Shown here: positions 41,163 through 49,156 of the stretch, piece after piece
Layout: the number at the start of each line of letters is the position of its first letter
Numbering within the stretch: position 1 is the stretch's first letter
From: Halobacteriales archaeon YIM A00010
Lineage (GTDB): Archaea; Halobacteriota; Halobacteria; Halobacteriales; Haloarculaceae
Length of the DNA stretch: 64,000 bases
Direction: 5' to 3'
Assembly: GCA_025041175.1 (NCBI GenBank)
Contig: JAKCFJ010000001.1
Location: 1,851,526-1,915,525, forward strand
Position numbers and translations under genes: made by a program
Notes under the pieces: generated by a model
The model's database searches: none
What the model was told of the DNA's origin: nothing
What the model saw: only the letters and a program-made list of their open reading frames with translations

Positions 41163-42206
41163 ATGTATCACCACGAGGGAGAGGACGTGTTCATCCTCGA
41201 TTCGCACGTACACCTCTGGGACGCGAGCGAGGAGAACATCGATCACGAGGGGGGCGAACAGTTCATTCAGTGTTTTTATGATTACCATACGGCGTTCACT
41301 CCGGAGGAACACCAGTGGGATCTCGAAACATACAGAAAATACGGGCCGGAGAAGATGGTCAGGGATCTGTTCCGGGACGGCTACGTCGACATGGGAATCT
41401 TCCAGCCCACGTATCTCACGGATTTCTACGCTGAAGGGTTCAACACGACCGACCAGAACGCCGAGCTTGCGACTGAGTATCCCGAGCGGTTCGTTCTCAA
41501 CGGGCAGTTCGATCCCCGCGACGATGCGGGATTAGAGAAACTCGAACGGCTGAAGGACGACTACGGGATTCGAGGGGTGAAGCTGTACACAGCGGAGTGG
41601 CGCGGCGACTCGAAGGGGTGGCGGCTGGATTCTCCCGAGGCGTTCGAGTACCTCGAAAAATGCGCCGAACTCGGCATCACGAACATCCATCCCCACAAGG
41701 GACCGACGATCAGACCGCTCAACCGGGACGCGTTCGACGTGGCCGACGTGGACGACGCCGCCACGTCGTTTCCCGAGCTGAATTTCATCGTCGAGCATGT
41801 TGGATTGCCCCGGTTGGACGATTTCTGTTTCATCGCCGCCCAGGAGCCGAACGTGTACGGCGGGCTTGCGGTCGCTGCGCCGTTCGCCCAGAACCGTCCC
41901 CGGAAGTTCGGTGAGATCATGGGCGAGTTGCTGTTCTGGCTCGGGGAGGACAAACTCCTGTTCGGCTCGGACTACGCGCTGTGGGAACCCGACTGGCTGG
42001 TGCCGACGGTGATGAACGCCGAACTCACGCCCGAACAGCGCGAGGAGTACGGCGTCTCGCTCACGACCGACATCAAAAAGAAGATCATGGGTGAAAACGC
42101 TGCACGACTGTACGACATCGATATCGAGGAGAAAACGCAGACGCTCCGAGACGACGCCATCAGCCAGCAGTTCGATCTCGGAGAGACCGAAACCGCCGCG
42201 GACTAA
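41163..42206 (+). CDS. Amidohydrolase-2 family metal-dependent hydrolase
   Basis: 347 residues. The N-terminal ILDSHVHLWD contains the paired metal-binding His; later NIHPHKGPTIRPL, FIVEHVGLPRLDDF and LLFGSDYALWEPDW give the remaining His and catalytic Asp of the TIM-barrel amidohydrolases (COG2159). ATG 41163 (MYHHEGEDVFIL) fits; the frame is open further upstream. Its TAA overlaps the next gene's ATG (TAATG). Its homologues I recall occur in propane-monooxygenase-type operons, where their exact reaction is not known. Confidence 0.88.
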   Translation: MYHHEGEDVFILDSHVHLWDASEENIDHEGGEQFIQCFYDYHTAFTPEEHQWDLETYRKYGPEKMVRDLFRDGYVDMGIFQPTYLTDFYAEGFNTTDQNAELATEYPERFVLNGQFDPRDDAGLEKLERLKDDYGIRGVKLYTAEWRGDSKGWRLDSPEAFEYLEKCAELGITNIHPHKGPTIRPLNRDAFDVADVDDAATSFPELNFIVEHVGLPRLDDFCFIAAQEPNVYGGLAVAAPFAQNRPRKFGEIMGELLFWLGEDKLLFGSDYALWEPDWLVPTVMNAELTPEQREEYGVSLTTDIKKKIMGENAARLYDIDIEEKTQTLRDDAISQQFDLGETETAAD

Positions 42207-42964
42207 TGGCCTCCCAATCGACCCCGACTGTCGATCGAACCGCGGTTCTCGACCGGCTCGACAGCGTCACCGATCCCGAGCTCGATCGGTCGATCGTCGA
42301 GTTGGGGTACATCGACGAGCTTTGCGTCGGACCAGCCGTGTTCGTGCGGTTCACGCTGCCGACCGCGTGGTGTTCGCCCGCGTTTGCGTGGATGATGGCG
42401 GTCGACATCCGCGACACGGTGAGCGAGTTGCCCGGCGTCGAACGCGTCACTGTCCGGCTCGCAGACCACATGCACGACGAGGAGATCACCAACGGCGTGA
42501 ACGAGGGCCGTCCGTTCGACGCGGTGTTCGAGGACGCCACCGAGGGCGTCGAGGCGGTGCGCGCGACGCTCGACGCGAAGGCCCGGCTGGCCCGCCAGTA
42601 CCGCGCTGTCGAGGCGCTGCTCGCGGCGGGACTCGATCCGGAACAGATTGTCGGGCTACGATGGACCGACGTGACGTTCGATCCGGAGACGGAGCGAGCC
42701 GCCATCACCACCGGCGGAGTGGTGGTGTACGCGCCGCTGTTGCCGCTCACCGAGTACGTCGACAAAGCGCGCGAAACGGGCGTGCTCCTCGATCCCGACG
42801 ACCGACTGTTCGTTACTCCGGAGGGGATTCCCATCGCGCCCGAGGCGTTCGAACGCGTCCATCACCGCACCCGATCGGCAAAGACGAACATGACTGGACA
42901 AGGAGCGGTCTGTGAGGCGCTCCAGGACGCTCGGTACGGGCGGGACGATCCGATCGGACAGTGA
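42206..42964 (+). CDS. DUF59/MIP18-type iron-sulfur assembly-like protein
   Basis: 252 residues. The N-terminal ~90 residues (VDRTAVLDRLDSVTDPELDRSIVELGYIDEL ... TLPTAWCSPAFAWMMAVDIRDTVSELPGVERVTVRL) are a DUF59/PaaD/SufT-like domain with one Cys in a loop equivalent to the reactive Cys of that family. The C-terminal ~150 residues are unassigned. Translationally coupled to the amidohydrolase. DUF59 proteins help mature iron-sulfur or diiron enzymes, so a role in activating a metalloenzyme is likely. Confidence 0.82.
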   Translation: MASQSTPTVDRTAVLDRLDSVTDPELDRSIVELGYIDELCVGPAVFVRFTLPTAWCSPAFAWMMAVDIRDTVSELPGVERVTVRLADHMHDEEITNGVNEGRPFDAVFEDATEGVEAVRATLDAKARLARQYRAVEALLAAGLDPEQIVGLRWTDVTFDPETERAAITTGGVVVYAPLLPLTEYVDKARETGVLLDPDDRLFVTPEGIPIAPEAFERVHHRTRSAKTNMTGQGAVCEALQDARYGRDDPIGQ

Positions 42965-42973
42965 CACTGCCGA

Positions 42974-43543
42974 TCACTCCTGCCACTTGATCGAACAGCC
43001 ACGCGAGGGCCGGAAGGCGGTTTCGACCGGCTCGTCAGCGAGCACGGCGTCGATGACGGCGCGCATCTCGAAGCCCGGCTCGCCCGAGGGTTCCTCGTCG
43101 GGACCGGTCGCGTCGTCGAGCCGGCCGTGGTACGCGAGCTGGAATCCGGAATCGGTGTTCGAAAACAGGAACGGATCCGGCGTACACGTCGCGCCGTAGG
43201 TGCTGGCGACGGTTTGGCTCTCGTCCCGGAGGTACGCGTCGTAATTGACCGTACCGTCCGAAACGAGTTCCCGCATCCGCTCGAAAGAGTCGTCGGGATA
43301 CTCCTCCGCGTCGTTGGGGTTCACGCCCACGACTGCGACCTCCTCGTAGTCGGCCGCGATCGCGTTCAACGCGTCCATCTTCGCTTGCGCGTACGGACAG
43401 TGGTTACACGTGAACACCACCAGCAGGGCCTCATTCCCGCCGAAATCCGACAGGGAATGCCGGTCGCCGTCCGTACCGGGCAGTTCGAACTCCGGTGCCT
43501 GATCGCCGCGCTCGAGTTCCTGAGCGGACTCTTCGAGTGCCAT
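42974..43543 (-). CDS. Thioredoxin-fold redoxin (AhpC/TSA-like)
   Basis: 189 residues from ATG 43543. The AhpC/TSA redoxin start LERGDQAPEFELPGTDGDRHSLSDFGGNEALLVVF is followed by the active-site CNHCPYA, with Cys-x-x-Cys in a thioredoxin fold, and ATCTPDPFLF containing the cis-Pro. It belongs to the 'thioredoxin family protein' group that uses CxxC to reduce or isomerise disulfides. The C-terminal PSRGCSIKW block is conserved in this group. No signal peptide; cytoplasmic. Confidence 0.9.
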   Translation of the reverse strand: MALEESAQELERGDQAPEFELPGTDGDRHSLSDFGGNEALLVVFTCNHCPYAQAKMDALNAIAADYEEVAVVGVNPNDAEEYPDDSFERMRELVSDGTVNYDAYLRDESQTVASTYGATCTPDPFLFSNTDSGFQLAYHGRLDDATGPDEEPSGEPGFEMRAVIDAVLADEPVETAFRPSRGCSIKWQE

Positions 43544-43676
43544 ATCGGAACTGTTGGATTCGAGCACTATAAAGAGCGAGGAGAATACCCGCGCCTCCAG
43601 GCTTGTCTCTTACCCACAAACAGCGTGTCATCGAATTGTCTGCCCTGACCATTCCCTGCTCACTGCCACTTCTCGC

Positions 43677-44147
43677 TCATAACAACGGTACAGCAATCGT
43701 TGCTGTGAGGACGCTGATGGCGAACCAGCCAGCGAAGTTCCACCACGGGACACCGCGATAGCGGGGCCCCGGAAGATCGTCGGTGTACGTCCAGTGACCA
43801 TCTGCGACCCCTCGGTGGTCAACGAGTACATCGTACATTGTGGCGAGCACACCAGTGGCCGCAACCGCTGTCCATCCGTCAGTCACGAGCAGTGCAATCC
43901 GGAACGTGACGTAGACCACGCCCGTCCATCCGAACAGAACATACAGGGGGACGCCGACGAGTTTCGGCTCGATGTGGTGTTCGAGCCAGTTGAGGTTGAT
44001 GACGGCTGCCTCGGCGATGAACGCCACGAGCGCACCCACTGCGAAGAACACGATCGTCGCTCGTAGCGGCCACGTGAAGAGAGCGTGAGCGAATGCAACA
44101 AGCCCGACCGTGATGGTAGTCACAGCAAAGTGACGACGACTGGGCAT
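43677..44147 (-). CDS. DUF422 / carotenoid-biosynthesis-type membrane protein (short)
   Basis: 156 residues with four membrane helices. RGVPWWNFAGWFAISVL is the conserved DUF422 block (PxxNFxGWF), and AAVINLNWLEHHIEPKLVGVPLYVLFGWTGVVYV is another. Full DUF422/CruF-type bisanhydrobacterioruberin hydratases are about 270-290 residues, so this copy is shorter and may be a partial or divergent paralogue. A carotenoid role is inferred from the family only. Confidence 0.68.
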   Translation of the reverse strand: MPSRRHFAVTTITVGLVAFAHALFTWPLRATIVFFAVGALVAFIAEAAVINLNWLEHHIEPKLVGVPLYVLFGWTGVVYVTFRIALLVTDGWTAVAATGVLATMYDVLVDHRGVADGHWTYTDDLPGPRYRGVPWWNFAGWFAISVLTATIAVPLL

Positions 44148-44335
44148 ACGAGACTGTTTTCAGTCCTATAATATAACATTATTCACCCTTCCTAACGTTC
44201 ACAGACAATCTCGGACCCGTTCGCCAGATGAATGGAACACGGATATGCGTACTGTCTATGACATCCTGTCTAGTTTAGCTACCGTGTGGCGATGGTTGTA
44301 AACACTTTTTTATTTTGAATCAGAGGTATGTACTG

Positions 44336-45067
44336 ATGCCGTTCACGTTCTACCATCTCGGTCCAGCACTACTGATTGGCCTTCCGCTTCGCCGCCGGAT
44401 TGACCTTACGACACTCTGCATTGCCAGCGTGGTCCTCGATATCTGGCCAGCGCTCGTGTTGATTGGGGTGCTTCCTGGTCCGTACCACTGGGGTGAGCAC
44501 ACGTATCTGGGAGCGGCCGTCGTCGCTGGTGTGCTCACGGTTGGGATGGTACTGGGTGCTCGCCGGTTCCCAACGCAGTTCGATCGATGGCGATCTGATA
44601 GGGGAGGGCTCACCGGTCTCGTTATTCCGAGTCTCGCAGGAACGTTGCTCCATGTCACGCTCGACAGTGGTACCCATCCGACAATGGATCCGTTCACTCC
44701 GATCGCTGGCAATCCGTTCGCTGACTATCCCCCGCTTATGGAATTTATAGGTATTTCTCACATTCTCCTCGCTATCGGTCTTGCGTGGCTTGCGCTGCTT
44801 TATACGGCAAGCACGCGTTCCACGGAGGAGGGAGCACGAATGCCATCCAGCACGTCTCCAGATCGTGTGTTTGCGATTGGACCCATACAAATAATTAGCC
44901 GCTCTGTCAAACACCGGCTGCTTGGAGCCATCGTTGCCTTCCTCGGTGTTGTTATACTTCTATTGGTCGATGCCACAGACACCGTCATCCGGACCGTCGC
45001 ATGGGGTGCTCCCGGCGGGGTCATGCTGTTCAATGGACTGTACCTCAATGGCGTTCGATTTCGATAG
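44336..45067 (+). CDS. Membrane-bound metal-dependent hydrolase-like protein
   Basis: 243 residues from ATG 44336 (MPFTFYHLGPALLIGLPLRRRID). Hydrophobic helices alternate with HxxxD-like motifs (GTLLHVTLDSGTHPTMDPFTP), as in the YdjM/DUF457 or DUF4184 'inner-membrane hydrolase' family. The C-terminal part has two more helices (LLGAIVAFLGVVILLLVDATD). Substrate unknown. Codon usage is slightly AT-richer than the flanking chromosome. Confidence 0.7.
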   Translation: MPFTFYHLGPALLIGLPLRRRIDLTTLCIASVVLDIWPALVLIGVLPGPYHWGEHTYLGAAVVAGVLTVGMVLGARRFPTQFDRWRSDRGGLTGLVIPSLAGTLLHVTLDSGTHPTMDPFTPIAGNPFADYPPLMEFIGISHILLAIGLAWLALLYTASTRSTEEGARMPSSTSPDRVFAIGPIQIISRSVKHRLLGAIVAFLGVVILLLVDATDTVIRTVAWGAPGGVMLFNGLYLNGVRFR

Positions 45068-45291
45068 CAACGCAAAGCGAAGTGGGTGATCGGTGTGACC
45101 ACCTCGAACACGTGGATTGCAATTCATCACTACACGACAGTGTACAGTCGTCGACCCACAGAGACCCTGCTGACACGCGGACTGACTGACGAAGAGACTC
45201 CCGACAAATCGTTCGAGAATCTGTTATCATAGAACACTGATCAATCAACATTCAAATATCTTTATATGTGATCGGGCAGGCAAAGTAAGAT

Positions 45292-45387
45292 GAGAACGCC
45301 AGCATGGCGTCGACGCATGCGCGTTCATTGAAACGCGCCGGGTGTCTCCATCACCCGACGCTGGGTTCTCACGAAGTGAGCAAACCC
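45292..45387 (+). promoter_or_regulatory. Structured leader with two mutually exclusive folds
   Basis: Fold 1 (45292-45370): outer stem GAGAAC+CCAGC (45292-45297, 45299-45303) with GCTGG+GTTCTC (45360-45370), enclosing GCGTCGACGC (45307-45316), GCGCGTT/AACGCGC (45319-45338) and CGGGTG/CACCCG (45339-45357). Fold 2: GGGTT (45363-45367) with AACCC (45383-45387) around CTCAC-GAA-GTGAG (45368-45380), ending directly before the ATG at 45388. Both use 45363-45370, so they exclude each other. A TATA-like TTTATATG lies about 25 bases upstream (near 45261). A riboswitch-like or attenuator role is inferred. Confidence 0.55.
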
Positions 45388-45534
45388 ATGACAGGGAACG
45401 AATCAGAGGCATGTAACGGTGTCGCATCGTATCAGAAATATAACTATAGCGGGCGCTGTCGGAAGTGCGGCCGGCCGGTCCGCACGCGGCTCGATCACCG
45501 GATGGGCTGCCCGTTGGGGCGGTGGTGGCGATGA
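45388..45534 (+). CDS. 48-residue Cys-rich (zinc-ribbon-like) protein
   Basis: MTGNESEACNGVASYQKYNYSGRCRKCGRPVRTRL, then DHRMGCPLGRWWR. CRKC plus a later Cys/His suggest a single zinc knuckle. ATG 45388 follows the structured leader; an earlier in-frame ATG (45304) inside the leader would give 76 residues with a less plausible N-terminus. The stop overlaps the next gene's start (ATGA at 45531). Family unknown; such small zinc proteins are common in haloarchaeal mobile and regulatory loci. Confidence 0.6.
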   Translation: MTGNESEACNGVASYQKYNYSGRCRKCGRPVRTRLDHRMGCPLGRWWR

Positions 45535-46085
45535 CGTTGCCGCTGTTTCAGTTCCGGAATCGGCAGGGCGAGGTCGTGAACCTCTCGACTGCAACGGATC
45601 GGGATGAAATTGTGAAGGCGGAGCTGTACCACAGCATCGACGTGGGCAAAGGATTGTGGTGCAGGCCGTGTCAGTCGACGGGCTGCGCTCACGCTACCCA
45701 GATCGAGCAGATACTGGCGACCGCAGGACTCGGATCGCCACGAGCGGGTGGCTACGACGAACTTCCCGGCATCGCGCGGTTCACGCGCTACTGCGCCACC
45801 GGTGAGACGATCATTGAATGTTGGTTCGATAACGGCGCATGCGTGCGCTGTCACGAACAGCGGGACGACACAGTCGTGCAGTCGGTGTTCACCGCCGAGA
45901 AGTCACGCGAACCCGCAGCCACAACCGAGAAACCCGACGCGGAGAGCGCTCCGGCCTGTCTGGTTGACACCCTCGTGGAGTACTGCCAGTACCGCCAGCG
46001 CGGCGATCTCTCTGGCTTGCGTCAGAGCTACCCTGACCTGGCTCGCGTCGTCGGCGAAGCCGACACACACATCACCGACAACTGA
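45531..46085 (+). CDS. Cys-rich hypothetical protein coupled to zinc-ribbon gene
   Basis: 184 residues from ATG 45531: MTLPLFQFRNRQGEVVNLSTATDRDEIVKAEL, then a Cys cluster (LWCRPCQSTGCAHATQIEQIL, CATGETIIECWFDNGACVRCHEQRDD), which could bind one or two metals. The C-terminal part (VDTLVEYCQYRQRGDLSGLRQSYPDL) is helical. It is translationally coupled to the 48-residue gene. I do not recognise the family; a SWIM-like or zinc-binding regulatory module is possible. Confidence 0.62.
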   Translation: MTLPLFQFRNRQGEVVNLSTATDRDEIVKAELYHSIDVGKGLWCRPCQSTGCAHATQIEQILATAGLGSPRAGGYDELPGIARFTRYCATGETIIECWFDNGACVRCHEQRDDTVVQSVFTAEKSREPAATTEKPDAESAPACLVDTLVEYCQYRQRGDLSGLRQSYPDLARVVGEADTHITDN

Positions 46086-46150
46086 CGAACCACCACAGCG
46101 AGGAGTTACGAGACAGTCGCGGTGCGGTGGCGGTACGTGAGTACACTCAC

Positions 46151-46227
46151 CGCGAGCATCGCGAGCGGCTTTTTTTCGCCCACGTTTTTTGCGCGAGGGT
46201 GGCCGAAGGCCACCCGAGCGGAAAAAA
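46151..46227. terminator. Bidirectional T-tract terminators
   Basis: Plus strand: hairpin CGCGA-GCA-TCGCG (46151-46163), then T7 at 46170-46176 and T6 at 46185-46190, suiting termination after the gene ending at 46085. Minus strand: six Ts at 46227-46222 begin 13 bases beyond the stop of the gene at 46422-46240, followed by the hairpin GGGTGGCC/GGCCACCC (46197-46215). Archaeal termination depends mainly on such T-tracts. Confidence 0.6.
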
Positions 46228-46239
46228 GGTGGTGGGGCG

Positions 46240-46422
46240 TCAGTGCTGAGCGGTTGCGGCCTCGCCCGCTGGAGCCGCCGTCTCCCGAACGTCGATACCG
46301 TTGCCCCGGAGGCGCTCGCGCATCGTTCCGGGCGTTACACCGGCGTACCCTGCCGCCTGTTCGAGCGTCAGCGTTCCGGCTCGGTACAACGACATCGCAG
46401 CCACGACCGCGTGTCGGCGCAT
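46240..46422 (-). CDS. Small helix-turn-helix protein (DUF7317-like)
   Basis: 60 residues: MRRHAVVAAMSLYRAGTLTLEQAAGYAGVTPGTMRERLRGNGIDVRE, with an UPF0175-like helix-turn-helix. The Thr/Leu-Glu-Gln-Ala-Ala turn and Arg-rich recognition helix are clear. I associate it with haloarchaeal DUF7317 from memory. A short regulatory or antitoxin-like role is plausible. Oriented opposite to the Cys-rich pair and ending near shared T-tract terminators. Confidence 0.68.
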   Translation of the reverse strand: MRRHAVVAAMSLYRAGTLTLEQAAGYAGVTPGTMRERLRGNGIDVRETAAPAGEAATAQH

Positions 46423-46539
46423 ACGCTTCTATGTGTTCTATTGCCCTATAACTGTATCGTGAGATATAATCTCACTATATATTGTGGTGGCGTCTCACTG
46501 TGTAGCAAGGCTTTTTGCCGGCGTCGGCGGCTATCCGGC

Positions 46540-47028
46540 ATGGACGCACGAGCCGAACTGCTCGATCTGTTGCGTGAGAACGCCCGGTACTCGGTGAGCG
46601 ATCTCGCGCGTCTCACCGATCGGGACGAAAGCGAGATCGAGGAGACAATCGCCGCCCTAGAACAAGCGGGCGTTCTTCGGGGATACCAGGCCGTCGTGGA
46701 CTGGAGTCAGGCCGAATCGGAGCCGGTTCGGGCCACGGTCGAACTCAACGTGGCGCTCGATCGTGAGACGGGGTACGACGACATCGCCGAACGGATCGTG
46801 GAGTTCGACGAGGTGCGATCGCTCCGGCTCGTGAGCGGGGATTTCGATTTCGCCCTGGACGTCGAAGCCGACTCCATGGGCGCAGTCTCCCGATTCATCA
46901 GCGAGCAGGTGGCCCCAGTGCCGGCGGTCACACAGACGGTTACCCACTACGTGATGGAGAGCTACAAGGAGAACGGGATCGAATTCGATGACGGGCACGA
47001 CGACGACCGCCTGTCGGTTACGCCATGA
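46540..47028 (+). CDS. Lrp/AsnC family regulator
   Basis: 162 residues from ATG 46540: MDARAELLDLLRENARYSVSDLARLTDRDESEIEETIAALEQAGVLRGYQAVVDW is an AsnC-type winged HTH, and EPVRATVELNVALDRETGYDDIAERIVEFDEVRSLRLVSGDFDFALDVE is the RAM/AsnC ligand domain. Its stop overlaps the aminotransferase start (ATGA at 47025-47028), so the regulator probably responds to an amino acid handled by that enzyme. Confidence 0.92.
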   Translation: MDARAELLDLLRENARYSVSDLARLTDRDESEIEETIAALEQAGVLRGYQAVVDWSQAESEPVRATVELNVALDRETGYDDIAERIVEFDEVRSLRLVSGDFDFALDVEADSMGAVSRFISEQVAPVPAVTQTVTHYVMESYKENGIEFDDGHDDDRLSVTP

Positions 47029-48170
47029 CGGGACCGTCGATCGCAGAGCGCGTTCGCCAGGTGCCACCCTCGGGGATCCGTCGGTTTTTCGAGCTGGCCG
47101 AGGAGATGGACGACGTGATCTCACTGGGCGTCGGTGAGCCGGATTTCACCGCCCCGTCGCGGGCGCGGGAGGCGGCCATCGCATCCATCGAGCAGGGGCG
47201 CACCTCCTACACCGCCAACCGTGGCAAGCGCGAGCTCCGCGAGGCCATTTCGGATCACATCGAAAAGTGGGAGCTCACTTACGATCCTGCGGATGAGATC
47301 CTCGTGACGGCGGGCGCGAGCGAGGCGCTCGATCTGACGTTCCGCGCGCTCGTCGACCCGGGCGACGTGGTTGCCATCGCACAACCGTCCTACGTTTCCT
47401 ACGTTCCGGGGGTGGTCTTCGCCGGCGGGACGGTACTCCCCGTCCAAACGAGGGCCGAAGACGAGTTCGTGCTCACGCCCGAGGTACTCGAAGAGGCCGG
47501 GGCAGCGGACGCCGACCTGCTCGTGCTCTGTTACCCGAACAACCCGACTGGCGCGACGATGACCCACGAGGAACTCGCACGGGTGGCCGCGTTCGCCCGT
47601 GAGCACGATCTCACGGTGCTCTCGGATGAAATCTACGCCGATCTCACCTACGTCGGGGAGCACACCTCCATCGCCAGCGTCGAGGGGATGAAAGAACGGA
47701 CGGTGGTGTACAACGGCTTCTCGAAGGCTTACGCCATGACTGGTCTCCGGTTGGGGTACGCGCTCGGGCCGAGCGAGGTGATCGACGCGATGAACCGCGT
47801 GCATCAGTACACGATGCTGTCCGCGCCGACCACCCCACAGTACGCCGCCATCGAAGCCCTCCGGTCGTGTGATGACTCCGTCGAACGGATGCGAACCCAG
47901 TACGATCGGAGACGGAAGTTCGTGCTCTCGCGCTTTTCGGAGATGGGCATCGACTGCTTCGAGGCGACCGGCGCGTTCTACGTCTTTCCCGAATGCCCGT
48001 GGAACGACGCCGACGCGTTCGCCGAGGCGCTCCTCGAAGAACAGAAGGTCGCAATGGTTCCGGGGTCAGCGTTCGGTGAAAGTGGCTCGGGACACCTTCG
48101 CGTGTCGTACGCGACTGGTCTGGACGACCTCCGAACCGCGATGGACCGACTCGAACAGTTCTTGCAGTAA
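47025..48170 (+). CDS. Class I/II PLP-dependent aminotransferase
   Basis: 381 residues. The PLP lysine is in YNGFSKAYAMTGLRLGYA (SKxxxMxGxRxG), with LVLCYPNNPTGATMTHEEL supplying the Asn/Pro of the cofactor pocket and VLSDEIYADLTY the Asp that pairs with the pyridine nitrogen. Closest by wording to archaeal aspartate or aromatic/branched-chain aminotransferases; the exact substrate is unclear. Translationally coupled to the Lrp regulator, which is a frequent haloarchaeal arrangement. Confidence 0.94.
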   Translation: MTGPSIAERVRQVPPSGIRRFFELAEEMDDVISLGVGEPDFTAPSRAREAAIASIEQGRTSYTANRGKRELREAISDHIEKWELTYDPADEILVTAGASEALDLTFRALVDPGDVVAIAQPSYVSYVPGVVFAGGTVLPVQTRAEDEFVLTPEVLEEAGAADADLLVLCYPNNPTGATMTHEELARVAAFAREHDLTVLSDEIYADLTYVGEHTSIASVEGMKERTVVYNGFSKAYAMTGLRLGYALGPSEVIDAMNRVHQYTMLSAPTTPQYAAIEALRSCDDSVERMRTQYDRRRKFVLSRFSEMGIDCFEATGAFYVFPECPWNDADAFAEALLEEQKVAMVPGSAFGESGSGHLRVSYATGLDDLRTAMDRLEQFLQ

Positions 48171-48296
48171 CGTTCTGCTGGGTTCGTTCTCGTTCTATCA
48201 CCAATCAAGAGACACGTATTGTCCATGTGAATTTAAGGAATATACATCCATCTCAGGGAGTGCTTAAATACAAGCCACGAGATACCGTATAACACG

Positions 48297-48392
48297 ATGG
48301 AACAAGAAACACTGAAAGACGTTTCTCACACGCCGCCGACCGGCGAGCCGGTCGAGCGAGTATGGAACCGCGGATACGAAACCGACGAGTAG
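48297..48392 (+). CDS. 31-residue hypothetical protein
   Basis: ATG 48297 to TAG 48392: MEQETLKDVSHTPPTGEP, then VERVWNRGYETDE. A TATA-like CTTAAATA (about 48263-48270) is about 27-34 bases upstream of the ATG, so a nearly leaderless mRNA is likely. Acidic, no membrane segment. Similar tiny reading frames precede bc/oxidase-linked membrane genes in haloarchaea, but I cannot name a family. Confidence 0.45.
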   Translation: MEQETLKDVSHTPPTGEPVERVWNRGYETDE

Positions 48393-48470
48393 CGTACGAA
48401 AGATCGAGCCGGACGAACGGTGCTTTCTCGAAGTGGGGAAGTCAAGTAGCCCCACCGCATCAGTTCCCGT

Positions 48471-48770
48471 ATGGCCGACGCCAACGGGTCCGAGCAGTCG
48501 GCGGACGACAGCGACGTGATCGTCCCGCTTTCGGTGTACAAGATCGTCACCGTTTTTTCGACGCTCATCGCCGGAGCCGCAGTCGTGGCAGGATTCGCTC
48601 TGCTCGATACGGCGACCCAACAGGCCCAAGCCCCAGTGGAGGAGATCAACGTTCCGCTCGCCCTGCTCGGGATCGGTGTGATCGTCGCCGGATCGGCGGT
48701 GTACGTCTTCTCGACCCGATTTCGGACCGCTGGAATGGGAATGGCAAACGCTAAAGACGACGGTGACTAA
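48471..48770 (+). CDS. Two-helix membrane protein (DUF7315-like)
   Basis: 99 residues. An acidic N-terminus (MADANGSEQSADDSDVIVPLSVY) is followed by two helices (IVTVFSTLIAGAAVVAGFALLD and ALLGIGVIVAGSAVYVFSTRF). It matches, from memory, haloarchaeal DUF7315, found with DUF7314 and DUF7313 near respiratory-complex genes. The next gene starts 9 bp after its stop. Confidence 0.72.
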   Translation: MADANGSEQSADDSDVIVPLSVYKIVTVFSTLIAGAAVVAGFALLDTATQQAQAPVEEINVPLALLGIGVIVAGSAVYVFSTRFRTAGMGMANAKDDGD

Positions 48771-48779
48771 CACCCGGTA

Positions 48780-49040
48780 ATGGCCGACGAATTCATGAAG
48801 GGGTTTGCTATTCTCACGAGCAGTGCGCTCGGGTGGATGGTCATCGCTGGCTGGTACAACACACAGAGCTTCTCGGAGCAACAGCTCGCCATGCCAGCAC
48901 CGGAAAACCTGCAGATGCTCGACCAGATCGCGCTCACGTTCAAAACGGGGCTGCTGTGGTTTGCGATCCTCGGCACGCTCACGTTCTGGGTGTTCATCCC
49001 CGCCGGCCGAGAGCTGCGCAAGACGCTGGCCACCGAATGA
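48780..49040 (+). CDS. Two-helix membrane protein (DUF7314-like)
   Basis: 86 residues: MADEFMKGFAILTSSALGWMVIAGWYNTQSFS gives helix one, and ALTFKTGLLWFAILGTLTFWVFIPAGREL helix two, with the second loop containing QMLDQIAL. Lies 9 bp after the DUF7315-like gene, so probably one transcript. Family name from memory; the role may be that of a small accessory subunit of a membrane complex. Confidence 0.72.
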   Translation: MADEFMKGFAILTSSALGWMVIAGWYNTQSFSEQQLAMPAPENLQMLDQIALTFKTGLLWFAILGTLTFWVFIPAGRELRKTLATE

Positions 49041-49156
49041 GGCGATCCAGGACGGATTCAATTCTGCGTAATCAGCGTATTTTGCGGTAAACGGTTTTCG
49101 GTGGCAATCGGGCCGAAGAACGGGGGACAACGCGGGACGTGTGGATCACTCCGAAG

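Noticed and set aside
43677..44147. Full carotenoid hydratase
   Set aside because: At 156 residues it is little more than half of the usual length, so only a family-level call is made.
45045..45290. Possible 46- to 68-codon genes (for example a GTG-started IHHYTTVYSRRP peptide)
   Set aside because: No ATG, no conservation known to me, and competing frames are equally open.
45292..45370. tRNA gene
   Set aside because: Similar overall size but no conserved T loop, D loop or anticodon stem-loop; stems differ in length from tRNA.
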